In this document: positions 18,121 to 29,576 of the stretch, piece after piece
Layout of the letters: each line of letters opens with the position of its first letter
How positions within the stretch are numbered: position 1 is the stretch's first letter
Source of the DNA: Caulobacter sp. FWC2
GTDB taxonomy: Bacteria; Pseudomonadota; Alphaproteobacteria; Caulobacterales; Caulobacteraceae
Assembly: GCF_002742625.1 (NCBI RefSeq)
Contig: NZ_PEBF01000001.1
Span: 3,720,001 to 3,784,000 of the forward strand
Reading direction: 5' to 3'
Length of the DNA stretch: 64,000 nucleotides
Made by a program: the position numbers and the translations under genes
The notes under the pieces: generated by a model
The model's input: only the letters and a program-made list of their open reading frames with translations
What the model was told of the DNA's origin: nothing
Database searches by the model: none

Positions 18121-19392
18121 ATGACTGACTTTCACGCCCCGCGTACGCCCCCGCGCCGCCGGACGCTGATCCTCGGCGGACTGATCGCGATCCTGGCCCT
18201 GGCCGGCGTGGCCTGGCTGGCCTGGACTCTGCTGCACGGCGACAAGAGCGGCGAAGGCGGCCCAGGCGGTAGCGGCGGCGGCTTCGGCGGTGGCGGCGGT
18301 CGGCGCGGGCCGGCCAGCACGGTGGCGGTGGCCACGGCCAGCGCGACGGACCTGCCCATCGTCATCGAGGCGCTGGGCACGGTTAAGCCGGCCGCGACCG
18401 TGACCGTGCGTCCGCAGGTCGGCGGTACGATCACCCAGGTGATGTTCCGTGAAGGCCAGGTGGTGCAGCGCGGCCAAGCCCTGGTCCAGATCGATCCGCG
18501 CCCCTACGAGATGGCGCTGCTGCAGGCGCAGGGGAACCAGACCCGCGACGAGGCCCAGCTGACCGCGGCGCGCCTGACCCTCAGCCGCTACCAGACCCTG
18601 CTGACCCAGGACTCGATCGCCCGTCAGGAGGTCGACACCCAGGCGGCCACGGTCAAGCAATTGGAAGGCACGGTGATGGCCGACCGGGCGGCCGTCGGCA
18701 CCGCCAGGCTGAACCTCGGCTTCGCCCGCATCGTCGCGCCCGTTTCCGGCCGCGTGGGCCTGCGCGTTACGGACGTCGGCAACTATATCGGCGCGGGCGA
18801 CGCCAACGGCGTGGCGGTGATCACCACCGTCTCGCCGATCGACGTCGAGTTCACCGTCCCGCAGGATGACGTGCCGCGTATCGCCGCCCGCCAGGGTCGC
18901 GCCAACGTGCCGGTCATCGCGCTGGACCGCACACGCACCCAGACCCTGGATCGCGGGTCGTTCTCGACGCTCGACAATATCGTGGACACCGGCACCGGCA
19001 CCGTGAAGGCCAAGGCCCGCTTCCCGAATACCGGCAACGCCCTGTTCCCCAGCCAGTTCGTCAATGTCCGCATGGAGCTGGACACCATCAAGGGCGCGAT
19101 CGTCGTGCCGGCCACGGCCGTGCGCCAGGGCGGGGACGGCGCGTTCGTCTGGCTGCTGAACAGCGACCAGACCGTCTCCAAGACCCCGGTCAAGACCGGT
19201 CAGGCGACGGGCGTCCAGGTGCAGATCACCGAGGGCCTGAAGGTCGGCGACAAGGTGATCACCGAAGGCGGCGACCGCCTACGCGACGGCGGCAAGGTCC
19301 AGCTGCCGGGCGCACGTCCACAAGGTCCGGGCAAGGGCAAGGGCAAGGGCGATGGCAAGGGCCGTCGCCAGCATCAGCAGCGTCCGCAATAG
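18121..19392 (+). CDS. mdtA: RND efflux periplasmic adaptor (MdtA-like membrane fusion protein)
   Basis: The 423-residue protein has one N-terminal membrane helix (about 17-39: LILGGLIAILALAGVAWLAW) and a Gly-rich linker. The HlyD-type fold follows: a lipoyl half-motif (VRPQVGGTITQVMFREGQVVQRGQ, key residues only), an alpha-hairpin (about 125-185), second lipoyl half (ARIVAPVSGRVGLR) and beta-barrel domains. The tail is a basic Gly/Lys repeat. It links the inner-membrane RND pump to the outer-membrane factor. The start has gaagg upstream. The four efflux genes are tightly packed (15-bp gap, then two overlaps) and form one operon; no regulator gene adjoins. Confidence 0.92.
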   Translation: MTDFHAPRTPPRRRTLILGGLIAILALAGVAWLAWTLLHGDKSGEGGPGGSGGGFGGGGGRRGPASTVAVATASATDLPIVIEALGTVKPAATVTVRPQVGGTITQVMFREGQVVQRGQALVQIDPRPYEMALLQAQGNQTRDEAQLTAARLTLSRYQTLLTQDSIARQEVDTQAATVKQLEGTVMADRAAVGTARLNLGFARIVAPVSGRVGLRVTDVGNYIGAGDANGVAVITTVSPIDVEFTVPQDDVPRIAARQGRANVPVIALDRTRTQTLDRGSFSTLDNIVDTGTGTVKAKARFPNTGNALFPSQFVNVRMELDTIKGAIVVPATAVRQGGDGAFVWLLNSDQTVSKTPVKTGQATGVQVQITEGLKVGDKVITEGGDRLRDGGKVQLPGARPQGPGKGKGKGDGKGRRQHQQRPQ

Positions 19393-19407
19393 CCGGACCC
19401 GCGCCCG

Positions 19408-22400
19408 ATGAACCCCTCGCGTCCCTTCATCCAGCGGCCGGTCGCCACGGCCCTATTCATGGCGGCCATCGTCCTGGCTGGCCTGGTCGGCTTCCGGCTG
19501 CTGCCGCTGTCGGCCCTGCCCCAGGTCGACTATCCCACCATCCAGGTCCAGACCCTGTATCCCGGGGCGAGCCCCGAGGTGATGAGCCAGACGGTCACCG
19601 CGCCGCTGGAGCGCCAGCTGGGCGAGATGTCGGGCCTGGCGCGGATGAGCTCGGTCAGCACGGCCGGGGCCTCGGTCATCACCCTGCAGTTCAATCTAGG
19701 CGAGACGCTGGACGTCGCCGAGCAGGAGGTGCAGGCCGCCATCAACGCCAGCAACTCGTTGCTGCCGGCCGACCTGCCCGCGCCGCCGGTCTATGCCAAG
19801 GTCAACCCGGCCGACGCGCCGGTCCTGACCCTGGCCATCACCTCCGACACCCTGCCGCTGACCGAGGTGCAGAACCTGGTCAACACCCGCCTGGCCCAGA
19901 AGATCAGCCAGGTCTCGGGCGTGGGCCTGGTGTCGCTGTCCGGCGGCCAGCGGCCGGCCATGCGAATCCAGGCCGACACCCAGGCCATGGCCAGCTACGG
20001 CATGACCCTGTCGGACGTGCAGACCGCGATCAGCGCCGCCAACGCCAACAGCGCCAAGGGCAGCTTCGACGGCCCGACCCGCAGCTACACGATCAACGCC
20101 AACGACCAGCTGCTCAGCGTCGACGACTACCGCTCGCTGATCGTGAGCTACAAGAATGGCGCGCCGATCCGCCTGTCGGACATCGCGCAAGTGGTCGAGA
20201 GCGCCGAGAACACCCGCCTGGGCGCCTGGGCCGGCAAGACGCCGGCCATCATCGTCAACGTCCAGCGTCAACCCGGCGCCAACGTCATCAAGACCGTCGA
20301 CGCCATCAAGGCCAAGCTGCCCGAGCTTCAGGCCGGCCTGCCCGCCACCCTGGACGTCCAGGTGCTGGCCGACCGCACCACGGGCATCCGCGCCTCGGTG
20401 CACCATGTCGAGATCGAGCTGCTGCTGGCCGTGGGGCTGGTGGTGCTGGTGATCTTCTTCTTCCTGCACAGCCTGCGCGCCACGGTGATCGCCAGCCTGG
20501 CCGTGCCGATCTCGCTGATCGGCTCGTGCGGGGTGATGTACCTGATGGGCTTCTCGCTGAATAACCTCTCACTGATGGCCCTGACCATCGCCACCGGCTT
20601 CGTCGTCGACGACGCCATCGTGATGATCGAGAACATCACCCGCCATCTCGAGAGAGGTGAGAAGCCCATGGAGGCGGCGTTGAGGGGCGCCAAGGAGATC
20701 GGCTTCACGATCATCTCGCTGACCATCTCGCTGATCGCCGTGCTGATCCCGCTGCTGTTCATGGGCGACGTGGTCGGCCGCCTGTTCCGCGAGTTCGCCA
20801 TCAGCCTGGCCATCACCATCCTGATCTCCGCCGTGGTCTCCCTGACCCTGACGCCCATGCTGTCGGCCCGCTGGCTGAAGCCGCACGAGGGCGAAGAGGC
20901 CAAGGGGATCAGCAAGAAGACCCAGGACCTGTTCGCCAAGGTCGAGGCGCGCTACGAGGTCGCCCTGGCCTGGGTGCTGGAGCGGCAGATCGCGACGCTG
21001 GTGGTCGCCGTCGCCACCCTGGTCCTGACCGGCGTGCTCTACATGATCATCCCCAAGGGCCTGTTCCCGACACAGGACACCGGCCAGCTGCAAGCCCGCA
21101 CCGAAATGGCCCAGTCGGTGTCCTACGACCGCATGGCGGCCCTGCAGCAGCAGGCGGCCGAGGCGATCCTGGACGATCCGGCGGTCGAGAACGTGGCCTC
21201 GTTCATCGGCGTCGACGGCGCCAACAACGCCATGCTCCACACCGGACAGATGCAGATCAACCTGAAGGCCGGCCGTTCGGGCTCGCAGGAAAAGATCATG
21301 CAGCGGCTGCGCGAGCGCGTGGCCAATGTCCCCGGCGTTACGCTGTATCTCCAGCCCACTCAGGACCTGACCATCGACGCCGAGACGGGGCCGACCCAAT
21401 ACCGCCTGTCGCTGGAAGGCGCCGACACCGCCACGATCAAGGAATGGGCCGGCAAGCTCACCGCCGAACTGGCGAAGGTGAAGGCTGTCCGCAATGTCTA
21501 TTCCGACGCCTCAGCCACCGGCCAGGCCGCCTATGTCGACATCGACCGCGACACCGCCGCCCGTCTGTCCATTACAGCGTCGGATGTCGACGATGCGTTG
21601 TACAGCGCCTTTGGCCAGCGGATCGTCTCGACCATCTTCACCGAGACCAACCAGTACCGGGTGATCCTGGAGGCCAAGCCCGGCGTCCTGGTCGACCCGA
21701 CCACCCTGGGCAATCTGAACCTGAAGACCGGCGGCGGCGCGCCGACACCCCTGGCCGCCTTCTCGACGATCAAGACCCAGCAGTCGCCGCTGCAGGTCAC
21801 CCACGTCGCCCAGTTCCCGGCCACCACCATCGGCTTCGACACCGCCCCCGGCGTTTCGCTGGGCCACGCGGTCGACGAGATCCGCAAGGCCATGAAGGCG
21901 ATCGACATGCCCGTCTCCGTGACCACCACCTTCCTGGGCGCGGCGGGGGCCTATCAGAACTCGCTGTCCAACCAACTGTGGCTGATCCTGGCGGCCGTGG
22001 TCTGCGTCTATATCGTGCTGGGCGTGCTCTATGAGAGCTACGTCCACCCGATGACCATCCTGTCGACCCTGCCCTCGGCCGGCGTCGGCGCGCTGCTGGC
22101 CCTGTGGATCACCGGCAACGACCTGGGCGTCATCGGGATCATCGGCATCATCCTGCTGATCGGCATCGTCAAGAAGAACGCGATCATGATGATCGACTTC
22201 GCCATCGACGCCGAGCGCGAGGACGGCAAGAGCCCGCGCGACGCCATCTTCCAGGCGGCCATCCTGCGCTTCCGGCCGATCCTGATGACCACCCTGGCAG
22301 CCTTGTTCGCGGCCATCCCGCTGATGCTGGGCTTTGGCGAAGGCGCTGAACTGCGCCGACCGCTGGGCATCGCCATCTTCGGCGGCCTGCTGCTGAGCCA

Positions 22401-22539
22401 GCTCTTGACCATGTTCACGACCCCGGTCGTCTATCTGGCCTTCGACCGCCTGGCCCCGACCGCCAAGCGCGAGCGCCGCGATGACGGCCCGCATCCCGAA
22501 CGGATCGATCCCGAGCCGATCCCGGGGGCGCCCTCGTGA
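19408..22539 (+). CDS. mdtB: RND multidrug efflux permease subunit (MdtB-like)
   Basis: The 1,043-residue inner-membrane pump has the duplicated RND layout: an N-terminal helix (MNPSRPFIQRPVATALFMAA), a large periplasmic porter domain, helices 2-6 with the proton-relay GFVVDDAIVMIEN in helix 4 (about residue 400), a second porter domain, and C-terminal helices with IVKKNAIMMIDFA (about 925). It resembles MdtB of the heteromeric MdtBC pump, which exports bile salts, novobiocin and similar amphiphiles. The next gene overlaps its stop (GTGA), and the adjacent MdtC-like paralogue fits a heterotrimeric pump. Confidence 0.92.
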   Translation: MNPSRPFIQRPVATALFMAAIVLAGLVGFRLLPLSALPQVDYPTIQVQTLYPGASPEVMSQTVTAPLERQLGEMSGLARMSSVSTAGASVITLQFNLGETLDVAEQEVQAAINASNSLLPADLPAPPVYAKVNPADAPVLTLAITSDTLPLTEVQNLVNTRLAQKISQVSGVGLVSLSGGQRPAMRIQADTQAMASYGMTLSDVQTAISAANANSAKGSFDGPTRSYTINANDQLLSVDDYRSLIVSYKNGAPIRLSDIAQVVESAENTRLGAWAGKTPAIIVNVQRQPGANVIKTVDAIKAKLPELQAGLPATLDVQVLADRTTGIRASVHHVEIELLLAVGLVVLVIFFFLHSLRATVIASLAVPISLIGSCGVMYLMGFSLNNLSLMALTIATGFVVDDAIVMIENITRHLERGEKPMEAALRGAKEIGFTIISLTISLIAVLIPLLFMGDVVGRLFREFAISLAITILISAVVSLTLTPMLSARWLKPHEGEEAKGISKKTQDLFAKVEARYEVALAWVLERQIATLVVAVATLVLTGVLYMIIPKGLFPTQDTGQLQARTEMAQSVSYDRMAALQQQAAEAILDDPAVENVASFIGVDGANNAMLHTGQMQINLKAGRSGSQEKIMQRLRERVANVPGVTLYLQPTQDLTIDAETGPTQYRLSLEGADTATIKEWAGKLTAELAKVKAVRNVYSDASATGQAAYVDIDRDTAARLSITASDVDDALYSAFGQRIVSTIFTETNQYRVILEAKPGVLVDPTTLGNLNLKTGGGAPTPLAAFSTIKTQQSPLQVTHVAQFPATTIGFDTAPGVSLGHAVDEIRKAMKAIDMPVSVTTTFLGAAGAYQNSLSNQLWLILAAVVCVYIVLGVLYESYVHPMTILSTLPSAGVGALLALWITGNDLGVIGIIGIILLIGIVKKNAIMMIDFAIDAEREDGKSPRDAIFQAAILRFRPILMTTLAALFAAIPLMLGFGEGAELRRPLGIAIFGGLLLSQLLTMFTTPVVYLAFDRLAPTAKRERRDDGPHPERIDPEPIPGAPS

Positions 22540-25500
22540 ACCTGTCCGGACCCTTCATCCGGCGGCCGGTCGCCACCATCCTGCTGACCATTGGCCTGGC
22601 CATGGCCGGGATCGCGGCCTTCTTCGTGCTGCCGGTCTCGCCCCTGCCGCAGGTGGATTTCCCGACCGTCTCGGTGTCGGCCAACCTGTCGGGGGCCAGT
22701 CCCCAGACCATGGCCTCCAGCGTCGCCACGCCGCTGGAGCGGCGGCTGGGCACGATCTCGGGCGTCAACGAGATGACCTCGCAGAGCTCGACGGGCTCGA
22801 CGCGGATCACCCTGCAGTTCGACCTCAACCGCCAGATCGACGGCGCCGCGCGCGAGGTGCAGGCCGCGATCAACGCCGCCCGCGCCGACCTGCCGGCGAC
22901 GCTGCGCAGCAACCCGACCTATCGCAAGGCCAATCCGTCCGACTCGCCGGTGATCATCCTGGCCCTGACCTCGGACTCAAAGACGCCAGGCCAGATCTAT
23001 GACGCGGTCTCCAACGTCGTGGCCCAGCGCCTGGCCCAGGTCAGCGGCGTGGGCGATGTCGAGATCGGCGGCGGCTCGCTGCCGGCCGTGCGCATCTCGG
23101 CCAATCCGTTCCTGCTGAACCAGTACGGCGTGGCCATGGAGGACGTCCGCGCGGCGATCCAGTCGGCCAATGCCAACCGCCCCAAGGGCGCGCTGGAGGG
23201 CAATGGCCAGCGCTACCAGATCTACACCACCGGCGCGGGCCGCAAGGCCGCCGACTATGCCGGCCTGGTCGTGGCCTGGCGCAACGGCGCGCCCATCCGC
23301 CTGTCCGACGTCGCGCAAGTCACCGACAGCGTCGCCGACACCCGCACCCTGGGCCTGTTCAACGGTAAGCCCTCGATCATTGTCCTGATCACCGCCCAGC
23401 CCGGCGCCAACATCATCCAGACCGTCGACAGCGTCCGCGCCGTCCTGCCCGAGCTGCGCGCCCAACTGCCGGCCGACATCACCGTCGACGTGGCCAGCGA
23501 CCGCACCAATTCGATCCGCGCCTCGCTGCACGAGATCGAGGTCACCCTGCTGATCTCGATCATCCTGGTCATCGTGGTGGTCAGCGTTTTCCTGCGCAGC
23601 GCCCGCGCCACCTTCATCCCAGCGGCGGCGACCATCGTCTCGCTGCTGGGCACGTTCGGGGTCATGTACCTGCTGGGCTTTTCCCTCAACAACCTCAGCC
23701 TGATGGCCATCACGGTGGCGACCGGGTTCGTGGTCGACGACGCCATCGTCGTGCTGGAGAACACCGCCCGTCATATCGAGAAGGGCATGGACCGCTTCGA
23801 GGCCGCCCTGCTCGGCGCTCGCGAGGTCGGCTTCACGGTGTTGTCGATCAGCATCTCGCTGGTCGCCGTTTTCATCCCGCTGCTGTTCATGGGCGGCCAG
23901 GTCGGACGGCTGTTCCGCGAGTTCGCCGTCACCCTGTCGTCGGCCGTGCTGATCTCGCTGGTCATCAGCCTGACCACCACGCCGATGATGTGCGCCTACC
24001 TGCTGCGCCCGGAGAACAAGGACAAGGAAGGCCGCCTGTCGCGCTTCTTCGAGGCGGCGTTCAACCGTGTGCACAAGACCTACGAGCACAGCCTGGACTG
24101 GGCCCTGCACGCCAAGCCGCTGGTCATCGCGCTGCTGGTGGCCGTGATCGCCATGACCGCCTGGCTCTACATCGCCGTGCCCAAGGGCTTCTTCCCACAG
24201 CAGGACAGCGGCCAGCTGATGGCCGGCATGCGGGCCGACCAGTCCGTCTCCTCACAGGCCATGCAGCAGAAGCTGCGGCAGGTGGTGAACATCATCCGCA
24301 AGGACAAAGCCGTCGACACCGTGGTCGGCTTCACCGGCGGCGGCCGGGCCGGCGGCGGCTTCATGTTCGTCAATCTCAAGCCCGTCGGCGAGCGCAAGGA
24401 GAAGGGCTCCGAGGTCATCGCCCGCCTGCGTCCGCAGCTGCAGCGCGTGACCGGCATCAGCGTTTTCTTGAACCCGGTGCAGGACCTGCGCATGGGCGGC
24501 CGGCAGAGCAACTCGACCTATCAGTACACCCTGACCAGCGACAACAGCGCCGCCCTCAAGGAATGGGCCGCCAAGCTGGCCGAGGCGATAAAGGCGCGCA
24601 GCGACGTGCTGACCGACGTCGATTCCGACCAGCAGGAGAACGGTGTCGAGACCTTGGTGACCATCGACCGCGACAGCGCCTCGCGGCTTGGGATCACGCC
24701 TCGCGCCGTCGACAACGCGCTCTACAACGCCTTCGGTCAGCGTCAGGTCGCGACCATCTATGAGGACGTCAACCAGTACGCCGTGATCCTGGAGTGGCAG
24801 CAGAAGTTCGCCCAGGGTCCCGAGGCGCTGAACGATGTCCACGTGCCGACCCGGCCCTCGGGCACGGCGACGGCGACCGGTCCCAGCGTCAATCCGGCCC
24901 TTCGCGACCAGTCGACCGGCTCTGCCCTGAACACCTCAGCCACGGCCATGACGCCGCTATCGGCGATCGCCAGCGTCTCCCAGAACGCCACCCCGACCTC
25001 GGTCAATCACCAGAACGGCGAGCTGGCCACCACGGTCTCGTTCAACCTGGCGGACGGCAAGTCGCTGAGCGACGCCCAGGCCGCCGTCGCCCAGGCCGAG
25101 GCCGAGATCGGCATGCCGACCAGCGTGCGCGGCAGCTTCCAGGGCCAGGCCCGCCAGGCCGACGACCAGATGAAGCAGCAGCCGCTGCTGATCCTGGCCG
25201 CCATCGTGGCGATCTACATCGTGCTGGGCATTCTCTACGAGAGCTACATCCACCCGATCACGGTGCTGTCCACCCTGCCCGCCGCCGGCGTCGGGGCGGT
25301 GATCGCCCTGCTGATCTTCAAGATGGAATTCTCGATCATCGCCCTGATCGGGCTCTTCCTGCTGCTGGGCATCGTCAAGAAGAACGCCATCCTTATCATC
25401 GACTTCGCCCTCGACGCCCAGCGCAGCCGGGGCCTGTCCGCCCAGGAAGCGGTGCGAGAGGCCAGCCTGCTGCGCTTCCGCCCCATCCTGATGACCACCC

Positions 25501-25727
25501 TGGCCGCCGCCCTGGGCGCCCTGCCCCTGGCCATCGGCTTTGGCGAAGGCGCCGAGCTGCGTCGTCCGCTGGGCGTGGCCATCATCGGCGGCCTAATCGC
25601 CAGCCAGCTGCTGACCCTGATCACCACCCCCGTAGTCTATGTCTATCTCGACCGCCTGCGCGGGAAGACGCGCAAGGACGAGCGACATCTGACCCACCAC
25701 CCGACCGCGCCGGAACCCGCTCGATGA
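22536..25727 (+). CDS. mdtC: RND multidrug efflux permease subunit (MdtC-like)
   Basis: The 1,063-residue protein starts with GTG inside the stop of the MdtB gene. It has the same RND architecture: PFIRRPVATILLTIGLAMAG at the N-terminus, GFVVDDAIVVLEN in helix 4 (about residue 400) and IVKKNAILIIDFALDA near 950. It is slightly longer than MdtB owing to an inserted polar loop in the second porter domain (about 765-805, rich in Thr/Ser/Asn and Pro). Overlapping translation with the MdtB gene and with the outer-membrane factor supports balanced assembly of an MdtABC-OMF complex. Confidence 0.92.
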   Translation: MNLSGPFIRRPVATILLTIGLAMAGIAAFFVLPVSPLPQVDFPTVSVSANLSGASPQTMASSVATPLERRLGTISGVNEMTSQSSTGSTRITLQFDLNRQIDGAAREVQAAINAARADLPATLRSNPTYRKANPSDSPVIILALTSDSKTPGQIYDAVSNVVAQRLAQVSGVGDVEIGGGSLPAVRISANPFLLNQYGVAMEDVRAAIQSANANRPKGALEGNGQRYQIYTTGAGRKAADYAGLVVAWRNGAPIRLSDVAQVTDSVADTRTLGLFNGKPSIIVLITAQPGANIIQTVDSVRAVLPELRAQLPADITVDVASDRTNSIRASLHEIEVTLLISIILVIVVVSVFLRSARATFIPAAATIVSLLGTFGVMYLLGFSLNNLSLMAITVATGFVVDDAIVVLENTARHIEKGMDRFEAALLGAREVGFTVLSISISLVAVFIPLLFMGGQVGRLFREFAVTLSSAVLISLVISLTTTPMMCAYLLRPENKDKEGRLSRFFEAAFNRVHKTYEHSLDWALHAKPLVIALLVAVIAMTAWLYIAVPKGFFPQQDSGQLMAGMRADQSVSSQAMQQKLRQVVNIIRKDKAVDTVVGFTGGGRAGGGFMFVNLKPVGERKEKGSEVIARLRPQLQRVTGISVFLNPVQDLRMGGRQSNSTYQYTLTSDNSAALKEWAAKLAEAIKARSDVLTDVDSDQQENGVETLVTIDRDSASRLGITPRAVDNALYNAFGQRQVATIYEDVNQYAVILEWQQKFAQGPEALNDVHVPTRPSGTATATGPSVNPALRDQSTGSALNTSATAMTPLSAIASVSQNATPTSVNHQNGELATTVSFNLADGKSLSDAQAAVAQAEAEIGMPTSVRGSFQGQARQADDQMKQQPLLILAAIVAIYIVLGILYESYIHPITVLSTLPAAGVGAVIALLIFKMEFSIIALIGLFLLLGIVKKNAILIIDFALDAQRSRGLSAQEAVREASLLRFRPILMTTLAAALGALPLAIGFGEGAELRRPLGVAIIGGLIASQLLTLITTPVVYVYLDRLRGKTRKDERHLTHHPTAPEPAR

Positions 25728-27145
25728 TCCGTCTTTCGCGCCTGATTGGCGCCGCCTCGCTCCTCACCCTCGGCGCCTGCTCGATGACGCCGGCCTACGA
25801 GGCGCCCGCGCTGAAGTCCGCGCCGCCAGCCCAGTTCAAGGCCCTGGAGGGCTGGAAGACCGCCACGCCGTCCGATCATCTGGATCGCGGCGACTGGTGG
25901 ACGCTGCTGGGCGATCCGCAGCTGAACGCCCTGGCCGAGCGCGTGAAGGTGGACAACCAGACCGTCGCCCGCGCCGAGGCCGCCTATCGCCAGGCCCGCG
26001 CCCTGGTCCGCGAGCAGCGCGCCAGCCTGTTCCCGTCGATCGACCTCTCCAGCTCCGCCACCAAGTCCGGCGGCGGCGGAACCAAGACCACGACCTCGGT
26101 CGGCGGCGCGACCCGCGCTGGCGACACCCAGCGCTACCAGGTCGGCATCGGCGCCAGCTGGGAGCCGGACGTCTGGGGCCGCGTCCGCGCCGGGATCAAC
26201 GGGGCCAAGTTCAGCGCCGAAGCCAGCGCCGCCGACCTCGCCGCCGCCCAGCTTTCCGCGCAAGGCGAGCTGGCGACCAGCTATCTGGGCCTGCGCCGCG
26301 CCGACGCCGAGATCGCCATGGTCGGGGCTACGGTCGAGGGCTACCAGCGCAGCCTGCAGATCACCACCAACCGCTACAACGCCGCCATTGCGCCGAAGTC
26401 CGACGTGCTGCAGGCCCAGGTCCAGCTGGCCAACGCCCAGTCGACCCTGGAGGGCCTGGTTCAGGATCGCGCCACCTTCGAGAACGCCATCGCCGTGCTG
26501 GTCGGCGAGCCGGCCAGCGGCTTCCGCATCGCGGCCGTCACCGACTGGAAGCCGGTCGTGCCCGAGATCCCGATCGGCGTGCCCTCGACCCTGCTGGAGC
26601 GCCGTCCCGACGTCGCCGCCGCCGAGCGCCGCGTCGCCGCCGCCAATACCGACATCGGCGTGGCCCGCGCCGCCTTCTTCCCGACCTTCAGCCTGTCGGC
26701 CAACGGCAATTCGACCTCCAGCGTGCTGGGCGACCTGTTCACCACCTCGGCCAATACCTGGTCGCTGGGCCTGTCGGCCGCCCAGACCCTGTTCGACGCT
26801 GGCGCCCGCAAGGCCCGCGTCGAGCAGTCGCGCGCCGCCTATGACGCCACCGCCGCCGACTATCGCCAGACTGCGCTGACGGCCTTCGAGGACGTCGAGA
26901 ACCAGTTGGGGGCGGCTCGCGCTCTCGAGCGCCAATACGCCCTGCAACTGACCGCCTCCCAGGCCGCCGACCAGACCGAGCAGATGCTGCTGAACCAGTA
27001 CAAGGCCGGCCAGGTCGCCTATACCGACGTGGTCGCGGCCCAGGCCTCGGCCCTGTCGGCGCGGCGGACGCTGGTGCAGACGGCGGTCTCGCGCCAGACG
27101 ACGGCGGTGGCGCTGGTCCAGGCCCTGGGCGGCGGCTGGCGCTGA
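25724..27145 (+). CDS. NodT-family outer-membrane efflux lipoprotein
   Basis: The 473-residue protein begins at an ATG overlapping the MdtC stop (ATGA). Residues 1-19 form a lipoprotein signal with lipobox LGAC, so Cys19 would be acylated. Two outer-membrane-factor repeats follow, each with long helical hairpins (WWTLLGDPQLNALAERV at about 50; ERRPDVAAAERRVAAANTDIGVARAAFFPTFSL at about 290, cited for its RRPD and FFPT marks). The protein should trimerise as a TolC-like channel for the MdtABC pump. It is the last gene of the operon. Confidence 0.92.
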   Translation: MIRLSRLIGAASLLTLGACSMTPAYEAPALKSAPPAQFKALEGWKTATPSDHLDRGDWWTLLGDPQLNALAERVKVDNQTVARAEAAYRQARALVREQRASLFPSIDLSSSATKSGGGGTKTTTSVGGATRAGDTQRYQVGIGASWEPDVWGRVRAGINGAKFSAEASAADLAAAQLSAQGELATSYLGLRRADAEIAMVGATVEGYQRSLQITTNRYNAAIAPKSDVLQAQVQLANAQSTLEGLVQDRATFENAIAVLVGEPASGFRIAAVTDWKPVVPEIPIGVPSTLLERRPDVAAAERRVAAANTDIGVARAAFFPTFSLSANGNSTSSVLGDLFTTSANTWSLGLSAAQTLFDAGARKARVEQSRAAYDATAADYRQTALTAFEDVENQLGAARALERQYALQLTASQAADQTEQMLLNQYKAGQVAYTDVVAAQASALSARRTLVQTAVSRQTTAVALVQALGGGWR

Positions 27146-27175
27146 AAACTTGTTGAGGCTCGCCCCTCGCGACTC

Positions 27176-27190
27176 TAACACTTGTTTGAG
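27176..27190. promoter_or_regulatory. Palindromic AACA-NN-TGTT box upstream of the thiolase operon
   Basis: TAACACTTGTTTGAG contains the arms AACA and TGTT around CT. It shares the pattern AACANNTGTTYGA with boxes at 55551 and 57083 in front of two MFS genes. An imperfect second copy (AAAACTTGTTGAG) lies about 25 bp upstream. This layout is typical of TetR-family operators in fatty-acid and aromatic acyl-CoA operons. The site is 23 bp before the start codon. Confidence 0.5.
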
Positions 27191-27213
27191 CGCGACGATC
27201 CGGGAGCCTTAGC

Positions 27214-28412
<1,199 letters not shown>

Positions 28413-28413
<1 letters not shown>

Positions 28414-29576
28414 TGTCGCTGGCCGATCCGGAGCTGATCGAGGCCCTGCGCCAGACGGTGCGGGCCCTGTGCCGCGATTTCCCACCGCCCTACTGGCGCG
28501 CCCTGGATCGCGAGAAGGCCTATCCGACCGAGTTCGTGGCAGCCATGACCAAGGCCGGCCTGCTGGGCGTGCTGATCCCCGAGGAATATGGCGGCGGCGG
28601 GCTTGGCCTGACGGCGGCGTCAGCGATCCTGGAGGAGGTCCACGCCAGCGGCGGCAACGCCGCGGCCCTGCACGCCCAGATGTACACCATGGGCACGGTG
28701 CTGCGGCACGGCTCGACGGCGCAGAAGGAGACCTGGCTGCCCCGGATCGCCGATGGCTCGATCCGCCTGCAGGCCTTCGGCGTCACCGAACCCACCGCCG
28801 GCACCGACACCACCTCGATCTCGACCTTCGCCCGGCGCGAGGGCGACACCTATGTGGTCAACGGCCAGAAGGTCTGGACCAGCCGCGCCGAGCACTCCGA
28901 CCTGATGGTCCTGCTGGCGCGCACCACGCCCAAGGATCAGGTGACCCGCAAGGCCGACGGCCTGTCGGTGTTCCTGGTCGACATGCGGGAAGCCAAGGGC
29001 AAGGGCCTGACGATCAAGCCGATCGCCACCATGCTGAACCACGCCACGACCGAGGTGTTCTTCGACAATCTGGTCATCCCCAAGGGCAGCCTGATTGGCG
29101 AGGAAGGCAAGGGCTTCCGCTACATTCTGGACGGCATGAACGCCGAGCGGATCCTGATCGGGGCCGAGTGCCTGGGCGACGCGTCCTGGCTGATCGGCAA
29201 GGCCCGCGACTACGCCAACAGCCGCGTCGTGTTCGGCCGGCCGATCGGCCAGAACCAGGGCGTGCAGTTCCCGATCGCCCGCGCCTATGCTCAGGCTCAC
29301 GCCGCGCGGCTGACGATCTACGACGCCGCCGCCCGCTACGACGCCGGGCTTCCATGCGGCGAGCAGGCCAATATCGGCAAGATGCTGGCCTCGGAGGCCT
29401 CGTGGGCGGCCGCCGACATGTGCCTGCAGACCCACGGCGGCTTCGGCTTCGCCGAGGAGTACGACATCGAGCGCAAGTTCCGCGAGACGCGGCTCTACCA
29501 GGTGGCGCCGATCTCGACGAACCTGATCCTGGCCTATGTCGCCGAGCACGTGCTCGGCCTGCCGCGCTCGTACTGA
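28413..29576 (+). CDS. Acyl-CoA dehydrogenase
   Basis: The 387-residue flavoprotein starts at GTG, one base inside the thiolase stop. It has the three ACAD domains, with PEEYGGGGLGLTAAS (about 56), GVTEPTAGTDTTS (about 123) and QTHGGFGFAEEYDIERKFRE near 345. The usual catalytic Glu site near the C-terminus (YEGT) is replaced by QVAPIST. However, E245 in MNAERILIGAE aligns with the helix-G Glu used by isovaleryl-CoA and long-chain dehydrogenases, so the enzyme is probably active. It would introduce the alpha-beta double bond before hydration and thiolysis by its neighbours. Substrate is unknown. Confidence 0.88.
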